The notes beneath the pieces are model-generated. The model saw only the letters and a program-made list of their open reading frames with translations, was not told the origin of the DNA and did not search any database. A stretch of DNA of 35,050 nucleotides from Glandiceps talaboti (taxonomy: Eukaryota > Hemichordata > Enteropneusta > Spengelidae), in assembly GCF_964340395.1 (NCBI RefSeq), contig NC_135571.1, positions 9,546,390-9,581,439 of the forward strand, read 5' to 3'. A program made the position numbers and the translations under genes. How positions within the stretch are numbered: position 1 is the stretch's first letter; every line of letters starts with the position of its first letter. Below are positions 17,556 to 29,418 of this stretch, piece by piece.

Positions 17556-17992
17556 AAGCATAACATAACCTTCCCTTACAGGAGGTAAAACAGTAGTGAT
17601 ATTTCTGTTGTTAACATGTAAAGTATCAATTTAGTCAATGAATGCACATCCCATAAATACTTCAAGGAAGTGAAACATTTATAGCAATGAGTAGTAGTTT
17701 ATATATAGCAACGAAATCCCCGGTGTGTATTTAAATATCTGGCGTGGACGAACAGCAAAGTTGAATCTAGCAACGCCATTTGGTAGAAATATGTCAATGC
17801 AGTTGCATCAAACATTGGAAAGATGACATGAAGTGAACAACCTCGACTCTTCAAAAAGTGGTTATTTAATATACGATTGATGTTTTGGATGAATGTCGAG
17901 TGTTTCGTATTTAGTATGAGTCGACTCATTTCTAGTAAAACTAATAGATATACACTGAATCATACGTACCACTTTCGCCTGCTAGATACCTC

Positions 17993-18130
17993 ATGGATTC
18001 TGCCCAGAAGGAAACACTTGTGAGGAATCGCCAGTTTTTCTGTGAGAAAATTAACGCAAAAGAAGTGATTAAAAAAACAAAACAAATGTATCCAGGAGTG
18101 ATTAACGAGGGAGACGTAGTTGCACTCAAT
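17993..18130 (+). CDS. Gene B exon 1: first half of a CARD
   Basis: 46 codons, donor AAT|GTAAGTG. The peptide runs MDSAQKETLVRNRQFFCEKI, then a KEVIKKTKQMYPGVINEGDV segment, matching CARD helices 1-3: the early Asn/Arg, the Lys-Glu-Val helix 2 and the 'G-V-I-N-E-G-D' turn that corresponds to 'G-I-L-T-E' in known CARDs. It has the same length and phase as the gene C exon at 29419-29556, which marks them as duplicates. Confidence 0.82.
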
Positions 18131-21100
18131 GTAAGTGTTATATTTTCGAATAGAGGGGACTATTTCAGAGATATGTTGATAGGTGCTGTTCAGGGGTTAA
18201 ATTTTGAAAGTTCTTTTTGATCCCTTAACTTTATGTTCGATGGGTTAAAGGGGCATGAGCTGAGTTTATATGCTTTGGACTCTAATTTTTTCTGCATATT
18301 AAAAGTACTCACAGTATTTTACCTAATGATGTATACATAACTATATACTTTCAATTGACTGAACTCAAACCTGGTATTAGGATATAACTTATAGAATGAT
18401 CCGATGACATACTTTATTATACATATCAACAGTTCTAACAATGCCAGTACATAAATTGTAATGTCATAGAAAGCATGAACCGACACTAATATTATACTAG
18501 AATAGCTTAAATGAAGTTTTTAACAAGGATTTTCACTTGAGTGAAAAACTTATGAGCTGAGCTTGTGCCCCTTTAAGGAATATACATTTTAGTCATCGTA
18601 TGTGTAGTGAAATTAAAATATTTATGTATTTTTGAATTTAGGGGAAAAAGTCGGAGATTGATGGCATAAAATGGAAGTACACCGTGTAGATTAAATAATC
18701 GCTGTTGAAAATTTGTAAAGGGAGAACTACAATTTTGAATGCAAAAATCACAATGATCAAAGATTCTATGCTTGGGGGACTTCTGTATGTGTGTGTAATA
18801 TGTCTTAAAATCTTCTAATCCGATGAAATTATACTAATAACTAAATTGTGTTGTTTTGCGTTTATCACAAAACACAGATGCGGAGATTTGAGGCCAGGGT
18901 TGATATGTTGTTAGATATCTTTAAGAGAACAGAGGATGGATAGGATAGCTAATAAAGTATGATGTTGTTTGGCTGCCTTTAAGACTTCATACAATTTGTT
19001 GTATGTATCCCGGAAAACATCGAGAGGAAGAGCAGGCCCAACAAGGTAGTGGTATTTTATCACGTGGCCTAACTATTTTCAATATAGTCAAATGTTCAAA
19101 TGCACACGAATTCGCTTAATTAAGAGTCAAAGACAGTACACAACCGCAAATGTTACTCCATACAAAGCTTCCATAATCAGCTCGACAATATGATTATAGT
19201 CAGATTAAATATTTTATTTACTTTAATTATTTTTCCAAACCAGAAATGATATCGATATTCAATCTTTGTCACAGGGCGCTATGACCATGTAAGTGATTTA
19301 TTTTGCATTCGCTTTCCGATTAGGTATAATGTTAGTCTATCTGCTAGACCTCGGATGTTCTTCCGATACAATACGACACACGACCGAACATCGCTATCGA
19401 GGATGGAACATCCGGGCAAGCCCTCACTGCGAACTTCGTTCGCTTATCGTATCGGAAGAAAGCCCGAACGTCTAGCAGCAAGACTAGTATAATGTATACC
19501 CAATTATAGGTACATATAATATATACATAATCAGTATGCGAATGTGTGTCTATTTATGTGAAACAGTTCAGGGATTATAATGTATAGAGGGCATTGTTAG
19601 ATATTTAGCATTCACACCACCAAACAACATTGTCCCCATGATAGCATTGGACAAAAGATACTATCTTGACCTACTTGGCCTAGACTGTATCTGTTGTTTG
19701 TTTGTTTTAATCTTAAGTTTGTGTATTTTAGTTTTCATTCACATGTTGAATTTGGAGAGATATCTTCATAAATGCTCACAGTTACACACCCTGAAGTTCT
19801 TTCCCGTGTTCTTTCCTGAACGATGCGTCCTGAATTTATTTGACGAGAAGTGAGATCAATTTAATTGGCCTTCATGAAGACAATTAATTCTTTATGTGAT
19901 GTATCTTATCATTTTTGTCACAAGGTACCCTTCTTATTATCTAAATTTCGATTTTTTTTTATATTTCAACAACGAGATGCTCATAAGTTGCTCGATTTTT
20001 TGAAATTTCTAAAACATTTCTTCGTATACATTATGTAGGTGCAGCAGGTCCCATTTCTGCAGAAGAAGATAAGACTGGTTCTGAAACCAATACACGTAAG
20101 TCAACGGGGAATAAACGACTTATTACTTGGATTATAGCTATTTAGTCTGAAACACAAGTCGAAATACCTTGTACTGTACCTTTGGACCCAGACTAATTCT
20201 CATTCTTCACGCAAGCCAAGTAGTTTTAATTAGCTGTTAGACCATACGTCGGGCTTTCTTAGGTGATCAAAGGTCACATACACAGAAGGTACATATTAAA
20301 GGCATTTACGCCAAGCTGAACGCATTCGAACAAACAATACGGATTTATACCCTTATTGTTCTTCATCACATCAACGCAAATGCACGATATATGATGTGAT
20401 CTGCCTTGCTCAAAAAATCTAAGTCACCATTATTACTTCCCCAATTTTACTAGATTATGAGGGGGCGGGGGGCGGTATGATTATCATTTCAAAAATTTGT
20501 CTTAATTTGGCTAGAAAATACTCGAAGATACTTGATACCCAAAAGTGTTGCCAACACTTGTCTTTGTACTTGAAGTGACGAGGCCCCTTAGGTCCCTCGT
20601 ACAAAATTTAGCGCAGTAACATAGAAATATCCCTCAATATAATGTTTTTTACACTATAGATCTGATATTAAATATTAAACAAAATACACACTATTTCTCA
20701 AAGACAAAAATAACCATGAATTAGGGCTATTCAAAATAAACAATAGGCCATAACAGCAATAAATCTATAAATAAAACATGTCTAAAATTGTGCAATGTAT
20801 CGAAAACAACGACTTTATTGTATTATGTCTTTGAAAATGCCATATATTAATTGACCGCTATCCGTTTTTGGCCCCAATTCGTCATAAACAAAGAGAACAT
20901 AAATTCATTCATTTTTGACTACATCAAGAAGGTTATTAATTACTAGTAATACTTATACTGCAGAAATGATGTTAATGATGCAGCAAGTACTTGTTGGTCA
21001 AAAGGATGCCAAAGAGTACATGGAGAAAATAGACAAGAACATCACAAACATCGGTGATGAACTATCAGAATTCAAGTCAACCATGAAGAAACATCTTGAC

Positions 21101-24100
21101 AGTATATCGGACCGCATTGAAAATCTTGAGAAGGGTAATTATTGTGTCATTATTGTAGTACATATAGTTGTCACCCGTACCTAAACATTACAATTTTCAA
21201 ACATTTGAAAGTCACAAGTTACGGAAATATCATTACATAATTGCATTGAACAACTATTGTATTTATTTGTGTATTGCCGTCTGCATTAAAAATGATAGAA
21301 CCCAACGACGCGTGACTGCAAGTGTGGTGTACTCGGGATATTTGTATGAGGGCTTACAGTGTTCTCTGCAGGGCCGTAGCCTGACCAGGGCGGGGGTGGT
21401 CGGGGGGGGGGGGGGAATTGCAAATGTATACAATGCATGCATGTATACAATAATATGTAGTGTAAATATCACTAGTATGCACGCACACCGGTACAAGTAA
21501 TATTATTACATACATACTAGAACAGACAAGGAAGAAATTTCTTTCTTGTTTGTGGTACCAGTGATGTGTGTCATAAAATTAATATTCCAAGAATAATATT
21601 CCAAGAATATTCCAAGAATTTCGGAGGAAGATGAGTGATTCTAAGATGTGCATCAATATTAAAATTACGGTCATAAAAGCAATTTTCAGGTCACATAAAT
21701 CACAAATCATTAGTAGCTATTTTTACATAGGGAGTACAAATAAAGAAATACCAGTAACCATGAACCTATGTAAGACAATTGAACGACGGATTCAATTCTT
21801 TATTGCCTGACATTGCAGACATCTTCAGCAATAAAGGAGTTAAAAAAAATAAACCTCTAGCCAGGCCATTGCAGTAACGTATTCTTCCCTAGAATTCTAA
21901 CCATAATAAAGAACAGAATTGGCGATCAAATACTGCGGCAAGTCAAGGGCTTGCACACCACTTCAAACATGTATATTTTCCACGAAATTACTGCTCCTTA
22001 CTGTAAATATCATCCTAGACTATAGGGTTATGTATCAGACAGACTACAAAGTCATACATCAGACAAAGTAGATTACAGGGTGACATATCACAGACGCTAT
22101 AGGGTTTCATATCACATACACACTATAGGGTTATATATCACATACACTATATATGGTTACATATCACATACACTATAGGGTCACATATCACATACACTAT
22201 AGGGTCACATATCACACACACTATAGGGTTACATATCACACACTATAGGGTCACATATCACACACACTATAGGGTCACATATCACACACACTATAGGGTC
22301 ACATATCACATACACTATAGGGTCACAAATCACATACACTATAGGGTCACATATCACATACACTATAGGGTCACATATCACACACACTATAGGGTTACAT
22401 ATCACATACACTATAGGGTCACATATCACATACACTATAGGGTTACATATCACATACACTATAGGGTCACATATCACATACACTATAGGGTCACATATCA
22501 CATACAATATAGGGTCACATATCACATACACTATAGGGTTACATATCACACACACTATAGGGTCACATATCACACACACTATAGGGTCACAAATCACATA
22601 CACTATAGGGTCACATATCACACACACTATAGGGTCACATATCACACACACTATAGGGTTACATATCACATACACTATAGGGTCACATATCACATACACT
22701 ATAGGGTCACATATCACACACACTATAGGGTCACATATCACATACACTATAGGGTCACATATCACATACACTATAGGGTTACATATCACACACACTATAG
22801 GGTCACATATCACATACACTATAGGGTCACATATCACACACACTATAGGGTTACATATCACATACACTATAGGGTCACATATCACATACACTATAGGGTT
22901 ACATATCACATACACTATAGGGTCACATATCACATACACTATAGGGTTACATATCACACACACTATAGGGTCACATATCACATACACTATAGGTCACATA
23001 TCACATACACTATAGGGCCACGAATCACATACACACTATAGGGTCACATATCACATACACACTATAGGGTCACATATCACATACATTATAGGGTCACATC
23101 ACATACACTATAGGGTCACGTATCACATACACACTATAGCTAGGGTCACGAATCACAGACCTTGACTATCAATTCGTCAACATTTACTTTGAATTACTAT
23201 TTCAGCCATGGGTAATCATGAGGCAAACCAAAAGGAAACGCGAGACATTTTGACTACTTTGAAAGACGACTTTGAGAAGATCAAAGTAAAGAACGAAACT
23301 ATGTTTAAGAAACTAAATGAACTTGGAGATAAAAGATGTGAGTAGAATATTATTTATCACATTTAATAGGAATGAATGCCACAAAAACAATCAAACAAAC
23401 AAACAAACAAACAAACAAACAGACAATCAAAGAAAATGTTTTTTTAACGAACAAAGGAACCAAATCAAAAACAAAGAAACATACCAAAACTTATGTAATT
23501 ATGTTTTCATTTGATTTTTTTTTTTTGGGGGGGGGACGTTAATATATACAATTTGTGCACTTTATTTTATTAAGGAAGTTGTTTTTTCAGCACTGGAAGA
23601 TAACGCATTGTCTCAAAGAATCATTGACACCTTGAACGCTATGATGATCAGTAAGAATAGAGGTCAAGTTACTAAGCTGCGTGAAGATTTCGTAAAGTTT
23701 AGAGATTGGACACAACGTAACTGGAGTGATATGGAAAAAAGAATTCAACAGATTGAGAAAGGTACACATCACGTGGTCGTAGTAGCAATAAACGTATTAC
23801 ATGCCTCATAAAGAAGAATCTTAATGTTTTCTTACTTTGATCTCAGACCACAGTTTTTAGTGGTTTAAGCTTTGATGAACTCTCAATTTATGTTATTATT
23901 TTAGAAGAACCAGGAACAAGTTTTATATAGAAAAGTATAGAGAGAATATAAGAACTTTGATTTTCGTGGAAATAGGTGATCAATGTGCACTCCTACTTTT
24001 AATACATAGTATTTCAATTCACTAATGTTATAGTCACTTACGAATGTCGTTCAACTTTACTTATGAAGTTAGTAGCGAACGTAAAAATTTGACCAATTTA

Positions 24101-24418
24101 AGGGATAATGTATTCACTAAATGCTTGTTATAGTAATATTCAAAAATCTAGTTAAAGTGTATTGATATTATAATAACCTTAAATAGTTCTACAAAGAAAA
24201 TTGAACCTAACCTCACAATCAAATTTTTGACTTAATTTTCTTTTTGGTGGATGCAAGAAATAAAATTCTTTGTATCAACATACTTGTCATTTTATAACGC
24301 AGATAATAATTATAAACTTGTGGTTACTTTCCCCTCAGGAGCTGCTGATGATACTGATACCAGTGGCGAAGTCACACCTCAACCGTTACCTGCTCCTATC
24401 GCCGAAACCGCTCAATAG
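17993..24418 (+). CDS. Gene B: CARD - coiled coil protein, CARD frame broken, no Death domain
   Basis: Seven exons: 17993-18130 (CARD half 1, phase-0 end), 18878-19045 (CARD half 2, disrupted), 20039-20095 (18-codon linker AAGPISAEEDKTGSETNT), 20964-21134 (56-codon coiled coil), 23206-23337 (43 codons, coiled coil), 23591-23761 (56 codons, coiled coil with KFRDWTQRNW) and 24339-24418 (25-residue acidic/Pro-rich tail, TAG at 24416-24418). All junctions after the CARD are phase 1. The ATG sits in CTCATGG, a good start context, and stops precede it in frame. The tail replaces the Death exon seen in gene A. ATTAAA at 24533, 115 bases past the stop, could serve as poly(A) signal. As sequenced, translation would stop after 67 residues; the rest is open, so this is either a recent pseudogene, an allele with an error, or a gene that makes a short CARD protein. 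Confidence 0.82.
18245..18576. mobile_element. TTAA-flanked MITE (piggyBac type), copy 2, intact ends
   Basis: TTAA (18245-18248) then AGGGGCATGAGCTGAG; the right end GAGCTGAGCTTGTGCCCCT is followed by TTAA (18573-18576). Both target-site copies are intact. Inside intron 1 of gene B. TTAA duplication with short TIRs is typical of piggyBac-group elements. Confidence 0.8.
18878..19045 (+). pseudogene. Gene B exon 2: second half of CARD, disrupted by stop and frameshift
   Basis: The acceptor AAACACAG ends at 18877. The first 21 codons (ending DMLLDIFKRTEDG) align with gene C exon 2 (KKDLLLKLFKKQQDG) and with CARD helix 4. Where gene C continues Gly-Tyr, this exon has Gly-TAG (18941-18943), then TAA TAA. 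Reading resumes one frame over with a Tyr-Pro-Gly-Lys and Glu-rich end, finishing at a donor (ACAAG|GTAGTG). The exon is 168 nt, whereas 3n+1 is needed to join phase 0 to phase 1, so one base is missing in addition to the nonsense change. An AATAAA lies at 18951-18956, just after the stop. Confidence 0.7.
19323..19500. mobile_element. Palindromic foldback in gene B intron 2
   Basis: GGTATAATGTTAGTCTATC at the left pairs with GACTAGTATAATGTATACC at the right. Inner blocks CTGCTAGAC / GTCTAGCAG and CTTCCGATACAATA / TATCGTATCGGAAG also pair. About 178 bp with no real coding frame. Confidence 0.65.
20511..20620. mobile_element. Diverged relative of the 1433/2911 foldback repeat
   Basis: CAACACTTGTCTTTG and GGCCCCTTAGGTCCCTCGT resemble the CACTACTTGTCTGGCG and CCCCTTAGGTCACGCG core of copy 1. 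Intron of gene B. Weak similarity judged by eye. Confidence 0.4.
22017..23158. repeat. 24-bp minisatellite array in gene B intron
   Basis: About 47 copies of a 24-bp unit (CACATACACTATAGGGTCAC plus ATAT) with C/T and A/G point variants such as GGGTTAC and CACACAC. The first 150 bases and the last 150 are diverged, including 26-bp units with CACATACACACTATA. It lies between the coiled-coil exons 21134 and 23206. Because 24 is a multiple of 3, the minus strand stays open as an 8-residue repeat (VICDPIVY); no start context or splice signal supports it as a gene. Confidence 0.97.
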
Positions 24419-24533
24419 CAAGATGCTGCATTTGGTGTATGATATTTTGATAATTAATTTTTACACCGACTATTCTAACAGAAAAGGAAAAAACTTAACC
24501 AGAAAAAAAGTTGGCAGAATATTTTGACGATAA

Positions 24534-24695
24534 TTAAAGGGGTCACAAGCTGAGTTTATAAGTATTTTGGCATAGTTTTTGCTGCATATTTAAAAGGTAT
24601 ACTGCACTCACTGGAGAATACAGTCATCACTTACAATTAACTGAACTCAAACCTGGTATTAAGATATGATTCATAAACGATCAGATGATGTAATA
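24534..24695. mobile_element. TTAA MITE copy 3, left half only
   Basis: TTAA at 24534-24537, then AGGGGTCACAAGCTGAG and a body collinear with copy 2 (AACTCAAACCTGGTATTA, GATGATGTAAT). It is cut off where the next element begins, and the right half is not found downstream. Confidence 0.7.
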
Positions 24696-24938
24696 GGGAA
24701 CTTGCAAACCCGCCATGTTGAATGTTGCATCATGGGAAATGGGATAATAAATACTAGTCAATTAGATTATAAACAATATTTTTACATTGTTTGTAACCAC
24801 AAAAAATCAATTCATAGTCACCCTGACCATTGTGGGAGGTTTATTTTATCAGTAGCTCCAGATTAGGTATTACGATAACCACAGATAATCCCATAGTCAT
24901 TTGTGTCTCAACATGCTCAGTCTGGATTGCAAGTTGCC
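24696..24938. mobile_element. TA-flanked MITE inserted in TTAA MITE copy 3
   Basis: Left end GGGAACTTGCAA preceded by TA; right end TTGCAAGTTGCC followed by TA. Imperfect inner pairing continues about 50 bases (ATGTTGA, ATGGGAT). A TA target site suggests a Tc1/mariner-type MITE. A fragment of the same family is at 3451-3506. Confidence 0.65.
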
Positions 24939-25262
24939 TATTATCATACGTATTAAACAACATTCCACTGGAATGTGGTTTTATAGGTGGAAGAGTGGCC
25001 GAAAAGCCACATTTTATTTAATAAATAGGCTCACAAAACTGAGGGAAATACGATAGTCTGAAAATACAACGACAAAAACTAACTGGCGATTGGTGGCAAC
25101 ATATACCACAAACAGAATAATACAACATATGTGTTAATTATTAACTGCGAGAGTCACACACTTAAACAGTAATAACATCGATGGCGACGCAGCCAGAGGA
25201 CAGTCTGTTAACTTACAATTAGTTTGCCAAATTGGGATATTTATAAACACGCTGACGTTATA

Positions 25263-28144
25263 TTACCTGGTAAGTTTGCTATGTATGTAATTTGTGTTAA
25301 AGTTAGTGACTTTAGTTAACTCTTTAAATAGAATCAATGCATTTAACATGATTTTGCAGCCATGCAACCCATTCTGCCGGTGAATCACATAAACCGAGTT
25401 GTCTACATGTTTGATTTCAAGTGTTTTCTTACCCAACTTCCTCATCTCAAAAATACGTAGACTGTTTTCCGGTTGCCATGATACTCTCAATGCTTGCCTT
25501 CAATCAACTATAGAAAAACACAAGTTTTTATTTTGCTGATCTGCATCAAATTAAATGGAGTGCTCATAACGTCGTGTTTATCAGTGAAAAGTCAAAATTA
25601 TCCGTTGAAGATTTTAAATTAATGGTGATTATATTTGAAGGTTAACTATATCTAAATAAATGGTTTTAAATTATATTGTGTCAATAATGTCAACGATCGT
25701 CATTAATTATTTTTGGAAGGTCAAAATTCAGGTTTTGGATTTCATCTGAAGCTAATGATTTTGTTTGTAGTTAACATTATGAACTTGTTACAAATCAGGA
25801 AAGAAAAGTCTCATATGTTTATTCAACTTTTAAAAAATTAATTCCTGGCAAAATAGTATCTATAAATACTGCAACAGTTGATATCAAGGTTGAATGTCTA
25901 CATATGACATTGGTTTTGTTTGTTTTTGTAAATTCTACCGAATTCTCATTGATTAAATGACTAAAGTGTGAAAACACTGTCGAATGTTGACCAGGTTTGA
26001 ATTGCTTCCTCGCTTTCCAAAATTTTTCAATTGTAAGTGTACCAAACTTAGCAGTGAAAGCATTGTTTAGTATGTAGTCCATATTTTCGTCAAAGTACCA
26101 TGTTACATCATAGTATGAGTATTTTTCTTATCATAATGACGTCATTATTGTGTGAATTTCATTGAAATTTCACACTAGAATAATTATTGTAAGTACCGAT
26201 TTTATACAATTATCAGGCTACTGTTTTTCCCGCTAAGTCTGAGCTGGTGGTCAAAAATTTCTATTAAATTTATGAATTCGAAACGAAAATCGTTAATTTA
26301 TGAGTAGCAATAAATCTATAACACAGTATTATGTTTATCTAGTATAATAGTATATTTGCATTGTGTCTCATTATGGCATTTGATTGTCTGTGGTCGATGA
26401 CCTTTACACCTTAAACATATAATTGTGTCAGTACCCTTTAAATATGACTTGAAATATTGTATGGTATATCATCCAAAAATGAACAAATTGGTTCTCATCA
26501 ATAAAAAATTAAAGCAAACCGTGATGATAAAGGAATGTGCTGATAATCAAGAGGAAATGTATTTTTAAAAAAAAACTAAATTTGGAAAATGAGCTATCAA
26601 GGTAAATTTGGTAAGGTGTAGATTAATAACATTCATTAGCACCTGGGATGTATAAACTGTTTCAATTTCTGACCAACCCATTGTCCCCACACAATGTTTA
26701 ATAGTCAAAAATAATGTACCAAGCTGACGATCAATTTGGCAATGATTTGTATTATCTCCGGGCAATTCTCCAACGTCATAATTAGGAAGCTCCATCATTT
26801 CTGTCGGGAAGACTTTGCGTTCTATATAGGTTGCCAGTACAGATATGACCAGATATATCGTTACAACTGCAGACGACATCACGATAAATATGAATATACA
26901 GTTCTAAATAAGGGCCATTTGGATGTACGCCCACCATTATGTTATATCAGTAACAATATTGCTATTATAACGTCTGATTGCAATCGTTTAGTGTTATCAA
27001 TATGTCAGTAAATTATTATTCTCGTCACATAATACTTCAAATCTCTGTGTTGACACTATTTGTAATTGAGATTATGGTAAACATGATGTAATTACAAGGG
27101 ACTTTCCATAGACGGCACCATTGCTGGAAATCCCCAAATAGCCGAACACACGCACGCCAAGAGCAGTAAGGCTTCTTGGCAAGATTTCACCGTTCAATAA
27201 ATTACCCTGGTGCTATTGTATCGCCCAAAGTCAAGTGCACAAATGGCAGAAATAAATCTGGACTTTCTGTTAATGGGGATCAGGTATGGAACATGCTGCA
27301 ATGGAGTGTATGCCCTACATTCGGAAACAAACGGCAGCGGTGAGGTTCAAGTCGACCACTTGAGATTTCAAGCTGGGCATTGTAACCATTCACGCACACT
27401 TGAGACCAAAAATGATTTTATTAATGTGTCATTTACCCTCTACCATACTTCATTAAAAAACACCCGTCATTCAAAAATACAACCCCTGTGACCTCAAACC
27501 ACTATGGCCTGAGCTGTAACAAGGAGCAGGAACAAAATTGATTTAATAACGTGTTTGGTCGATAACCTGTAAACCAATATGTAACCTTTGAATATCATTA
27601 ACTTTATAGTTCAGCTGAGGTCATGACCCAGTTTAACACCTGTACTGCACAGATTATATCAATTATAAATCAACCAAGAACGATTCGACATGTTCCATCC
27701 ACTACAAACATCAATGGCGGCGTCTTTTGGGTTGGCATTGTGAATACTGCCAAATTTGAATTTATTTCGATAATTAAAATCGTCGTTTTCCATTATACAA
27801 CTTCTCATTCAAAAGACATACAAATTGTCCGAGCAGATAAAATATTAACTCCCCTCGTGGATGGTATGCCGGAAGTTGTGACTGTTGATCAAATATACTT
27901 ACGTGCATGAGCAAGATGACTGAAGTATATTATGAAGTAAAAAATCTAGGTGGTTTATAAAAATGGTAAAATGAGTGTTGAGGTGGTAATTTGACGGTCT
28001 GATAAGGAAACCTTCAAAGCCAGTCAACCACGGATAAAATGATGTTCTGATCACAGGCATTTGTAGAAAACTCTGAAATTGGTTGTACCTACAACAAAGG
28101 GCGTCGAAAGTTGCTTGTATTAAATAATGGCACACAATTTGCAT
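25263..28144. other. Unidentified open frames, possibly decayed coding sequence
   Basis: Minus-strand frames of 75, 87 and 105 codons lie at 25263-25490, 25819-26082 and 26565-26882, and plus-strand frames of 93 and 95 codons at 27210-27491 and 27623-27910. The 25819-26082 frame opens further upstream (YDVTWYFDENMDYILNNAF) and the 26565-26882 frame starts with a hydrophobic helix (VVTIYLVISVLATYIERK). I recognise no family, see no convincing exon chain, and the frame at 27899-28144 overlaps a MITE remnant. Chance is a real alternative in AT-rich DNA. Confidence 0.2.
27980..28065. mobile_element. Remnant arm of the 29749 foldback family
   Basis: CTGATAAGGAAACCTTCAAA, GCCAGT, GGATAAAATGATGTTCTGAT and CACAGGC match in order the right arm at about 30025-30105 (TGATAAGGAAAATAC, CTTCAGAGCCAGTTG, TGATAAAACGGCGTTATAAT, CACAGTAC). 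No partner arm is evident. Confidence 0.55.
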
Positions 28145-29418
28145 AATTTATATGTACCAAATTATTCTCGAGGATGAGTTGAAACTAAAGTTTGGTTTTC
28201 AAAATAGTTCCTGCTGTAGAAACTGGTTTTTCCAGGTCCTTTATTACACTCAGAACAGCTGTACATTATTAGCATTTAGTAATATGTAGTATTAATACCT
28301 AATCAATAACTGTGGACTTTGAACGTCATTTAGTCAGCTATAAGTCTATACAATACAGCTTTGCCCTGCTTCACTATATGCTGTATCGTATCGATTTGAC
28401 CATATAAATTCGAAGCTCCTCAAAACATTGCAAAGTAACTCAAAACAATTTTACTAAATGGTACAGATTTGTTCTGACCAACAACACAGTGTTTATTTAT
28501 GGACATTTGCGGCGCCAGATTTACTCACAGTAGACTTAAGGAAATATCCAGTCAAACTAATTTCTGAATTAATTTTAGTACACTTGAATTGATTATTGCT
28601 ATCTCGTTGGTTCTCAAAGCTGCTATCAACATTATAATGTCTGTCTGTTTTGTCATAACAAACAGATTAGGGTATTTGTGATGTGATCATAAGAGATTTA
28701 GTCATAAACTCTTGCATGAAATCATCAAACGACTGGATGTAAGCAGGGTTTATTTTACTTAGATATTTTTGAGTAAGTTACAAAGATTCCATTTAAGTGA
28801 GCCTTCAGTAATTACAAGAGGGTGTGTGTGTGTGTGTGTGAGTGTGTGGGGGGGGGGTAATCAAGTTTAGTCTGTCGTGTAAAATATCAACCTCCCCCGA
28901 TTCCGTCTTCTAAAAATTGGCCTACTGCATTAATTTCCTTTCTCTAAAAAGTGACCCTCACATATGTTCAAATATTAATATGTAAGAGTCAACTCTTTGG
29001 TCAAACTGTGTTATAGTGATATAGGAATTCCATGTAGCATCCTTAAACAAATGAAACCGTATAGGCATTAGTCAAAATGGCATATATAAATTACATGACG
29101 CATCATTAGGTCTTTGTGAATGGAAAATCCCATGAAAACCCGGAAAAAAGCCTAGCTTGCAAATAGTTAACATGACAACCAAATGTTTCCTCTGTAAGTT
29201 ATCATATTAATCTAAGAACTGCTCAATGCTGGTTGAGTTATGCAATCTATCTAATGCCTATGTAGTCTATACATGACTGTGTTTATCAAAGGTAAACGTA
29301 ATTCATAATCAAAAAAAATCACTTTATATATAGTTTCCTGTTTTTTCTTGACATTGTGTGACCTGTTTTGATGCGTTCTGTTCATTGACAACATCAACAT
29401 CAGACAAATAAGCTAGTC

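Larger units (their letters stand above)
10113..17992. other. Gene-free spacer between divergent genes A and B
   Basis: Nearly 8 kb separate the two ATG codons. It contains microsatellites, long G or C runs (11881, 12780, 15762), a segment with AATCCAATATGGCCGCC near 12124 and a tandem-repeat element (16857-17555). Short open frames occur, at 14252-14494, 16352-16558 and 17699-17929 (minus strand) among others, but none has a recognisable domain or clean splice context. Promoters of genes A and B must lie here or in the gap; I could not place them. Confidence 0.55.
24419..29418. other. Spacer between genes B and C
   Basis: It begins with the 3' flank of gene B and two nested MITEs (24534-24938), then 25000-28200 with several unidentified open frames (see separate entry). 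A remnant arm of the 29749 foldback lies at about 27980-28065, and a (GT)n and G-run at 28821-28857. From 28150 to 29418 I see no gene or clear repeat apart from these. Confidence 0.5.

Noticed and set aside
17699-17929. 76-codon minus-strand frame just upstream of gene B
   Set aside because: No recognisable domain or splice context; within chance expectation for AT-rich DNA.
19293-19475. 60-codon plus-strand frame in gene B intron 2
   Set aside because: It runs through the palindromic foldback at 19323-19500.
22229-22987. 252-codon minus-strand frame of an 8-residue repeat (VICDPIVY)
   Set aside because: The frame stays open only because the minisatellite unit is 24 bases. It lies inside an intron of gene B on the opposite strand, with no signal peptide and no splice sites.
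22017-23158. CRISPR-like array
   Set aside because: Units are contiguous, with no unique spacers, and the context is eukaryotic.
22017-23158. Resemblance of CACTATAGGG in each unit to the end of the T7 promoter
   Set aside because: The upstream half does not match, and a phage promoter has no role here. Coincidence.
25819-26082. Possible GPS-like motif (VICRHSTLISTVAVFI) of an adhesion or polycystin protein
   Set aside because: The Cys pattern is incomplete, the preceding Trp/Cys are missing, and no transmembrane segment follows in the correct order on that strand.
27340-27362. GGTTCAAGTCGA resembling a tRNA B box
   Set aside because: No A box at the right distance and no cloverleaf could be drawn.
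27899-28144. 81-codon minus-strand frame
   Set aside because: Much of it is the remnant foldback arm at 27980-28065.
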